Shown here: in pieces, positions 56,815 to 64,000 of the stretch
Layout of the letters: every line of letters begins with the position of its first letter
How positions within the stretch are numbered: position 1 is the first letter of the stretch
Assembly: GCF_910594005.1 (NCBI RefSeq)
Contig: NC_057815.1
Span: forward strand, 62,200,052 to 62,264,051
Direction of reading: 5' to 3'
From: Cervus elaphus
Lineage: Eukaryota > Chordata > Mammalia > Artiodactyla > Cervidae
Length of the DNA: 64,000 bases
Position numbers and translations under genes: made by a program
The notes under the pieces: generated by a model
What the model was told of the DNA's origin: nothing
The model's database searches: none
Seen by the model: the letters and a program-made list of their open reading frames with translations, nothing else

Positions 56815-57780
56815 TCAAATGTTTTGGGATTTGGTATTCTTAGAACCTGAAAGGATTCCTAAAACACAATCTCTTATCTGCTTGGTTTTCACTCCATACA
56901 CAACAGGATTCATAGTTGGAGGCAACAGTAGATAAATATTGGCCATAATGATGTGACAAGAGGGAGGCACTGTATGGCCCCCAAAGCGATGGGAAAAGAA
57001 GGAGAAGAAGGCTGGGCTGTAGGAGAAAACTATAGCACAGATGTGGGCAGTGCAGGTGCTGAAGGCCTTCCGCCGAGCTTCTGCTGAGGAGAGGCTGACC
57101 ACCGCCCTCAGGATCATGGTGTAGGAGACTGTGATGCACAGGATGTCAAAGCCTCCAATCAGGAGGGCGACAATCAGACCATAGATAGCATTGACCTTGG
57201 TATTTCCACAAGACAGCTTGGCCACAGACATGTGGTCACAATACGTGTGGGGGATTACATTGCCTCTGCAGTAGGGCAGGCGCTTGATGAGGAAAGGGAA
57301 GGGAATGATGAGCAACACCCCTCTGAGAAAGGTGGAGAGACCCACCTTTGCAATGACGGGATTTGTGAGGATAGTTGAGTAGCGCAGAGGGTAGCAGATG
57401 GCCACGTAGCGGTCCAGGGCCATGAGCATGAGCACCCCAGACTCCATCCCTGTGAAGGTGTGGACGAAGAACATCTGGATCAGGCATCCATCAGAGCCAA
57501 TTTTCTTGAGATGAAACCAGAAGATGGAGAGGGCTTTAGGGACTGTGCTAGAGCACATGACAAGATCAGTTAGGGAAAGCATGGCCAAGAAGTAATACAT
57601 AGGTTTGTGCAAGGAGTCCTCACAGTAGATGAGGTAGAGGAGTCCACAATTCCCTGCCATAGCTACGACATACATGGAGCAGAAAGGGAAGGAAATCCAA
57701 ATATGCACATCTTCCAGTCCTGGGACTCCATTCAGAATGAATGAGGGTGGGACCCACTCCGTTTTATTCAACTTTAGCAT
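56815..57780 (-). CDS. OR52N4-like: Olfactory receptor, OR52N4-like (copy C)
   Basis: A class I odorant receptor of 321 residues with ATG at 57780-57778 (MLKLNKTEWVPPSFIL), which closely follows the human OR52N4 start. A splice acceptor (TTACTCTAG, AG at 57815-57814) lies 33 bases upstream, leaving a short leader without another ATG. N-glycosylation site NKT is at residue 5. GN is at 43-44 in TM1, PMYYFLAMLSLTD at 60-72, C99 before TM3, DRYVAIC at 123-129, ECL2 cysteines at 171, 181 and 191, SY at 219-220, KAFSTC at 239-243, and NPVVYG at 291-296. The C-terminus is GSKNTKSQNI. No damage is visible, and it is the most human-like of the three. It has no associated OR56B copy on the right within this window. 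Confidence 0.94.
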   Translation of the reverse strand: MLKLNKTEWVPPSFILNGVPGLEDVHIWISFPFCSMYVVAMAGNCGLLYLIYCEDSLHKPMYYFLAMLSLTDLVMCSSTVPKALSIFWFHLKKIGSDGCLIQMFFVHTFTGMESGVLMLMALDRYVAICYPLRYSTILTNPVIAKVGLSTFLRGVLLIIPFPFLIKRLPYCRGNVIPHTYCDHMSVAKLSCGNTKVNAIYGLIVALLIGGFDILCITVSYTMILRAVVSLSSAEARRKAFSTCTAHICAIVFSYSPAFFSFFSHRFGGHTVPPSCHIIMANIYLLLPPTMNPVVYGVKTKQIRDCVLGILSGSKNTKSQNI

Positions 57781-57815
57781 TATCAAATAGACTTAAACTT
57801 TATGTGACTTTTCCT

Positions 57816-60095
57816 AGAGTAAGATAAAGACAAGAGAAAATATAGTTTATGGTTACTTTCTCTTTTTCTGTGTTTTAATATTCTGTAGTTTATTTGATCA
57901 GTCAACTTTCCTGAGTGACCTTGAGTATGTCTCCTGTTTATTTACTGATTAGTTCATTAATTCACTCAACAAATTTTTATTAAGCAATTCAAGTTCACAT
58001 CACAGACACTGATTCAAAATTGTCTTTTAAAACTAGTTTTTCACCCTCATAGATTTATAATAAAAAGTAATTCTGTTATATCTTCTCTAAAGAGATTTTG
58101 AATCAAAAACTTCATTTGTTAATAAATATATAGATCTCCCTGTGGATGTGATCTTCATGTCCTTTGGTCACTCTACCCATGAACCAAAAGATATGAGGAC
58201 ATTAAAAATTCTATTCTTGTTTAATAGCTGATCTTTGATATTTAATTATTGAGGCACTGTTTGAAACCTTTTGTAAATATTAAATTATTCATTTCTCAAT
58301 GGAGATTGGGGTCTCACAAATCAGAAAAAAGGTTTGATTTGGTGTTTTCACATTTAAATTGAGTAATTTTTGCATTTTCTTATGATGGTCTATGTGCACT
58401 TATTAGAATGCTTTTAATTTCTAATCAGAATAAGCTAATCAGAATAGGTTGTAAGTGGCTAATCTTGTTTAGGATGCAAAAATATATCAATGGTAATGAA
58501 TTTTTTTTTTTTCACTATGTCTTTCTACCAGTCTTTCTACTTTATCTTTAAACATTGTCCTCTGAGATTATCTAGTATCTGTAGCAAAAACAAAACAAAC
58601 TAGTTTCACACTATTATACTTTACTAAAAGAATTTGTGTACTTTGCCTTGATTATGCTTGTTTCTCTCGTAATATTTATCATTCAATAAATACATTGACA
58701 TCTCCAATTTTTATTGTTTTCTCATTGGTTGTCTCTGATCTTTCGAATTTATATTTTCATATATTTCACAATGGAACACGTGCAGTTGAGTTCTAGTAAG
58801 AGACAATACAAATAAATGCAACTTTACTTTACATTTGATATTTCTGATATTTCTTACCACCCATCAAATTTCTCATCTAAGAACACAATTAATTAATTCT
58901 AAATTCCCTACTTATGGCTAAATCTCGTTTTCAATTTAAGTATTTGAGATAAGTAAATGCTATCTCATCCTTTCATTAATCTTTTAATTTCTCATATGTA
59001 TGTATTGAACATCTAAAATGTGACAATGTGGAGAACAAGGGTTTCACTCATTAAGGACATGAGAGTTAACGGACAAAGATGCATACAATTTATCATAGTA
59101 AATGTAATAAGAATTAAAATAAAAGTATGTGCAACCTCTTAAATGAGCACTGGACTGTTAAAGTGGATGTTTATTGTTGTTGATGGGGTGTTGAAGGAGG
59201 AATTGGTGATAACAAAGAAAGACGATATTGAAGAGAAGGTGTTTGATACCTATTTGGAAGGAAAAACATGCTATAAAGGAGACACATTTTTAAAAGGAAT
59301 TCCAGAGAAAAGAATGGAAGATTTCCATACTTCCATAAAAGTATGGAAATCAAATGATCAAGTCTGTGAGAAGTCACTGGGGTGGAGGGGACAAGTGATA
59401 ATTTAGATGCTTGGCCAAGAGGTAAACCACAAAGAATCTTGCAATTATCAGATAATAGGAACTTCATTGATGCTAAATAATAAGTGATAAATAATTCATA
59501 AATATCCAGAGAGCCATTAGTTAACTTCACGGTGCTTGGAAAGCACTGGCAGTGAATGAGTTAGAATCCTCTCCTACCTCTCCCTTAAGAAATATGGTCT
59601 GCAGTGTCTAGAAGTTAGGTCAGAAGAAGGAAGGAAAAAATTTAGTGCTATTGTAGTCTCTGCTAAAAAGGTAAGTAAAATGAGCTTCAGGCAAGCCTAA
59701 GGCTGATTGCAAACAACAAATAATAATTTAGCCAGTGGGCTCTAAATCACCAAAAATGTATGTAAGCTTTATACTTAGTAGAATGAACATAACTCTGTGA
59801 CCAGTTTTCCAAGGGAAAAAAAATGGTTTCTATCAAACACCTTCTTAATAACCCTATAATGACCAGAATATGAAATAGTTTATCTGATTTTTCATAGAAA
59901 CATGGCAAACTATCATGATGGAAACCCCATCAATTTATAGGATAGAAAATTGGATTCTATAGTTGATTTTTGTAGTTCACTTAATCTCCTTGAGATTTTA
60001 TTACATCTCAACTTTTCCAAGATCAGGTAATACAAGAAGAGCAGTATAGAAGAGAAATATATAGATTTTAACCTTATCTTTCCATTTCTTAAAGA
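57816..60095. other. 5' flank of OR52N4 copy C and AT-rich intergenic DNA
   Basis: 57950-58010 retains weak similarity to the flanks of copies A and B (ATTCACTCAACAAATTTTTA). Beyond that I recognise nothing. The 87-codon frame at 59143-59406 is not supported by any domain or repeat. Confidence 0.5.
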
Positions 60096-61420
60096 TATGC
60101 ATGAGGATAATTTATATAACTTCCTTAAAGAACTATTACTCATCCCTTTAAATGTAGGTAAAAATACTATTATAAGAAGTACAGAGCCCAGAAACCAAAT
60201 TCTGAAACACACATTAAGCCATTTAATTTATGACAAAGGAAACACTATGGATTGGGAGAAAATACACCATTTTCAATAAGTATTACTGGAATTCTTGGAT
60301 ATACATTGCAGGAAAAGATACACATTTTGTTCATACAACAGTTTTTTTTTTTTAATGTAGAGTTAAATGTGAAATGCAATATGCATATCTTCTTTAATAT
60401 CTGGAATACACTACAAAAGGTGCTACCCACAGAAAAATGACAGAGTGAATTAAATTAAAATTAATATTTTAAATTAAAAAGCACTGCTGAAAGTGTGAAA
60501 AATGAGCCACAGACTAGGAGAAGATATTTGCAACACATAAGTTGAACAAAAATTAATATTCAAAATATCTAAAATACTCTTACAATAGCAATAAGAAAAA
60601 GAGGGAGGGACAAATTACATAAAATATATATCTCACAAAAGAGGAAAAAAGTGACAGTAAACATATAAGTAGTCACCAATTTTTATAATACTTTGGAAAA
60701 TAAATGTAATTTGAATGTCTCATGGCATAGAAACACATACCAAACTAGATAGTTAAAATGAAAAAGCATAAAAGATACCAAGTATTGGTGAGGACATGGA
60801 ATGACTGGAATTCTCATACACTACTGGTATGTGTATAGGTTTGAAATAATTTTGGCATATCTTGATGGTGAGTGTCATATAGCCATCACATCCATGCCAA
60901 CTAAAAATGTGTATATATTTTCGCCAAAACACATCAACTATTACTTGAATGATTATTCCAATATTATTTGTAATAAAATAATAATCTAAATCTGGAAGAT
61001 ATCTAAATTTCTGTTGATATCAGAATGGGTAAATAAATCTTGGTGTGTTACCACAGTGAAACTTGATAATGACAATAGACATAACTACATGCACAATATG
61101 AAAAATATAAATCTCACAAATTGTTAATTTTAAAAACTAGACAAAATAGAATGTAATGTTTAACACCATTTACATTAAATACAAAAGTGGATCAAAGAAA
61201 TAGGTGCTATTACACCAGAAGAGTGTTTTTCCCAGGTGTGAATAAGTGAAAAGAAGCATGAGGAAGAGGGGTTTAGTGACATGCTGGGAATATTATCTTT
61301 CTTAATCTAGTTGTGAGAGAAATGGGTTTCTGGTTGAAAAAATTCATCAAGATGTAATTGTGAAAATTTCATGTGTATATATACTATGCTATTAAAATCA
61401 GAAAATCATATTGAAGAGAA
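60096..61420 (+). mobile_element. Old L1 3' portion, sense, diverged
   Basis: TTTATGACAAAGGAAACACT, GAGCCACAGACTAGGAGAAG and ACCAAGTATTGGTGAGGACA are decayed ORF2 C-terminal signatures. The frame is full of stops. Confidence 0.62.
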
Positions 61421-62414
61421 CATTGAAGGAGCATACTGAAACATGCTACCACATTTTGTGTGTTCAATGTTTGTATATTTTTTTCAGACTGACAGCAATT
61501 TTGGAATGCTTATAAAAATTAATGCTCTAGAAAACCATTGAGTGCCACGAAATGAATTCTTTACTGTGTTCCATTGGAGAGAATATTCATTTTACCTTCC
61601 ATTAATAAATGTGGCTATTTCAATGTCATTATCTATAGGGAATATAATCACTTTGAAATTCTGCATCAGAAAGTGCCACCAAGAAGTGACAGATTAGATT
61701 TGTTAAAGGTTTGTTTTGGAAAAAGTAAAGAAACACAGGTTGCACATATTGATACACACGCCCTTCACGGACTTCTCCTTGTGCCTCTACAAAACCTAAG
61801 ACAGTTATACTGACTGTCCCAGGAGGCTACTTGCTGTTTTCTACTCCTATCACACTGATATTCTCTACTTTATATGTGGTTCTCTGCCATTTTGGTGCTC
61901 ATCTTCCAACTCTCATCAAATATAGTTAATTCATATTCATTTAAAGAAAAAACATTCTTCAGAAAGAGTTGAAAGTCTCTTGAGTGGGACAGTAGTGAAA
62001 CATTCTATAAGTAATCTTAAAATAATGTAGTTATAAACTGCCATAATTAGAGGCAAGGAACTGATTTATTCAAATAATGATTATTTTCATTGTATTTAAC
62101 TCATGGTGCTATAAAAATCAATTTATAGTGGGAATCCTCCACAATTCAGTAAAATTATTTACATTAAGGACAGTTTGTATATTTTAAAAAAAGGACAGTT
62201 TGTATTTACATTAAAACCCCCGGTATCTGATAACCGCCTGATACATATCAGAAAACTTTTAAAATAAATGAACAGATGGATGAAAGAAGAAATAAATAAA
62301 TAAATAACATTTTATGCTTGACTTTGAAAATTATTAAGTTATAATCTAATTAATATTACTTGGAATGCATAAAATAAACTAGTAGAATAAAAAATACAGA
62401 GCATCTTCCTCAAG
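61421..62414. other. Intergenic DNA, possible faint duplicon remnant
   Basis: 62310-62350 (TTTATGCTTGACTTTGAAAA) weakly resembles 48570-48600. There is a short direct repeat of AAGGACAGTTTGTAT near 62166 and 62193. No gene is seen. Confidence 0.4.
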
Positions 62415-62708
62415 ATCACTGGAGTCACACATATAGGAAACAAACATGGTTACCAAGGGGGAAAGGAGGGGAGGGATAAATTGGGAGACTGGGATATATA
62501 ATATCTTATGTATTATATATAAGATAACTGATATGAAATTTTTGTATAGCACAGGGAACTCTACTTAATACTCTGTAATGACCTGTATGAGAAAAGAATC
62601 TAAAAAAGAGTGTATATATGTATATGTAGAGCTGATTCACTTTTCTGTACATGTGAAAGTAAGACAACATTGTAAATCAACTATAATAAAAATTAATTTT
62701 TAAAAAAG
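62415..62708 (+). mobile_element. L1 3' UTR, sense
   Basis: GGAAACAAACATGGTTACCA, GGGATAAATTGGGAGACTGG and ACATTGTAAATCAACTATAA match the split L1 end at 11815-12690. It is 5'-truncated. Confidence 0.82.
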
Positions 62709-62957
62709 ATTACTAGAAAGATACACAAATAAACATTCCCTTGATAAAGTAGGGAAACAAAATACAGGGGGGTAAGAATAAGATGACAAACACAGAACAA
62801 ATATATTGCTTTGGTCAATATTTACACCATCTATCAATTTTAACATAATCCTAATTAACTTAAAAATAGGATTTCTATTCCTTTCTCTATCTATCTACTT
62901 TAAAGCATTGAAGAGTTTCTCTTAACTGTGATGCTCAATACCTGCTTTGAACTGCAT

Positions 62958-64000
62958 TGTTGTTGTTGTTTAGCCACCCAATCGCGTCCAACTCTTTGCA
63001 ACCCCATGCCAGGCCTCCCTGTCCGTCACCATAGCCTGGAGTTTGCCCAAGTTCATGTTCTTGCATCAGTGATGCCGTCCAGCCTTCTCATCCTGTGAAG
63101 CCCTCTTCTTCTGCCTTCGATCTTTCCCAGCATCAGGGACTTCTCCAGTGAGTTGTCTGTTCGCATCAGATGACCAAATACTGGAGTTTCAGCTTCAGTA
63201 TCAGTCCTTCCATTGAATATTCAGGGTTGATCTCCTTCAGATTGACTGGTTTGATCTCCTTGCTGCCCAAGGGACTTTCAGGAATCTTTTCCAGCACCAC
63301 AGTTCAAAGACGTCAACTCTTTGGAGTTCTGCTTTGGAGCCCAGCTCTCACAACCACAACCTAGTACATGACCACTAGGAAGACCATAGCCTTGACTATA
63401 TGGACCTTTGTCAGCAGAGTAATATCACTGCTTTTCAACACACTGTCTAGGTTCGTCATCACTTTCCTGCCAAGAAGCAATCATCTTCTGATTTCATGGC
63501 TGCAGTCACCATCCACAGTGATTTTCGAGCCCAAGGAGAGGAAATCTGTCAGTACTTCCACCTTTTCCCATTCTGTTTGCCATGCAGCTATGGGGCTGGA
63601 TACCACAATCTTAGTTTTTAAATATTTAGTCTTAAGCTGGCTCTTTCACTCTCCTCCTTCACCCTCAAGAGGTTTTTTCGTTTCTCTTCCTTTTCTGCCA
63701 TTAGAGTGGTTTCATCCGCATATCTGAGGTTGTTGGTGTTTCTCCCCACTGTCTTGATTCTAGCCTGTAACTCATCCAGCCCAGCATTTCTCATGATATC
63801 CTCAGCATATAGGTTAAACAAACAGGCTGACAGCAGACAGTCCTGTTGTGCTCCTTTCTGGATCTTAAACCAATCAGTTGTTCCATACGGGGTTCTAAGT
63901 CTTCCTTCTTGACCTGCATACAGATTTATCAGGAAACAAGGAATATGGTCTGGTATTCCCATCTCTCTAAGAGTTTGTCACAGTTTGTCATGATCCACAC
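62958..64000 (-). mobile_element. BovB LINE, antisense, running off the right edge
   Basis: This is the longest BovB piece in the window. On the minus strand from 63962 the reverse transcriptase is readable (MGIPDHIPCFLINLYAGQEG, then QQDCLLSACLFNLYAEDI). The catalytic box reads YADE instead of YADD near 63713-63724, so it is inactive. Frameshifts follow. The 3' terminus is near 62960 (TTGTTGTTTAGCCACCCAAT on plus). The 5' end lies beyond the window. Confidence 0.92.

Noticed and set aside
59143..59406. 87-codon plus-strand frame rich in Lys and Glu
   Set aside because: A single short frame in AT-rich DNA with no domain, splice context or paralogous copy to support it.
1..64000. CRISPR, phage, operon, toxin-antitoxin or other prokaryotic system
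   Set aside because: The whole window is ruminant nuclear DNA. No regularly spaced repeats, operon-like gene packing or bacterial protein families are visible.

Overview
This is mammalian, specifically ruminant (bovid), nuclear DNA. It is AT-rich and intron-scale. It is densely populated by repeats found together only in ruminants: BovB (an RTE-type LINE), L1 of the bovine type, Bov-tA and Bov-A2 SINEs, and the tRNA-derived CHR-type SINE. I see no operons, CRISPR arrays or prokaryotic genes. The cellular protein-coding genes are five class I (fish-like) olfactory receptors, all on the minus strand. Two are OR56B-like (5730-6770 and 31267-32226) and three are OR52N4-like (20495-21460, 44046-45029 and 56815-57780). 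From general knowledge, OR56B1 and OR52N4 are neighbours in the human 11p15.4 receptor cluster, so this looks like the ruminant counterpart, expanded by tandem duplication. Nothing separates cattle from other bovids here.

Layout: 1-4.1 kb is a non-coding duplicon carrying SINEs. 4.1-5.4 kb is old L1, and 5.7-6.8 kb is OR56B copy 1, which lacks its normal start codon. 8.4-11.1 kb is a young 5'-truncated L1 with a long open ORF2. 11.8-18.9 kb is L1 and SINE debris with AT-rich unique DNA. 20.5-21.5 kb is OR52N4 copy A, and 23.4-24.5 kb is a SINE cluster. 24.5-28 kb is the second copy of the duplicon, and it contains a recent internal 235-bp copy. 28-30.3 kb is nested old L1. 30.66-30.76 kb is a truncated third OR56B tail, followed by OR56B copy 2 at 31.3-32.2 kb. 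33.6-34.4 kb is a BovB with target-site duplication, and 35-35.8 kb is another duplicon copy. 36-39.4 kb is two adjacent L1 3' ends. 39.7-40.3 kb is a GC-rich island of unknown origin. 40.3-43.8 kb is old L1. 44.0-45.0 kb is OR52N4 copy B. 45.7-53.4 kb is BovB pieces and a further duplicon copy that has lost its OR56B gene. 53.4-55.5 kb is L1 and SINE. 56.8-57.8 kb is OR52N4 copy C. The rest is AT-rich DNA, old L1, and a BovB that runs off the right edge.

The receptors would each act alone as odorant GPCRs of olfactory neurons; there is no pathway linking them. The main biology is birth and decay. The three OR52N4 copies look intact. OR56B copy 1 lost its ATG. OR56B copy 2 keeps an open frame but has lost two hallmark class A GPCR residues. 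A third OR56B survives only as a C-terminal stub, and a fourth position appears empty. I found no novel enzymatic or defence system.
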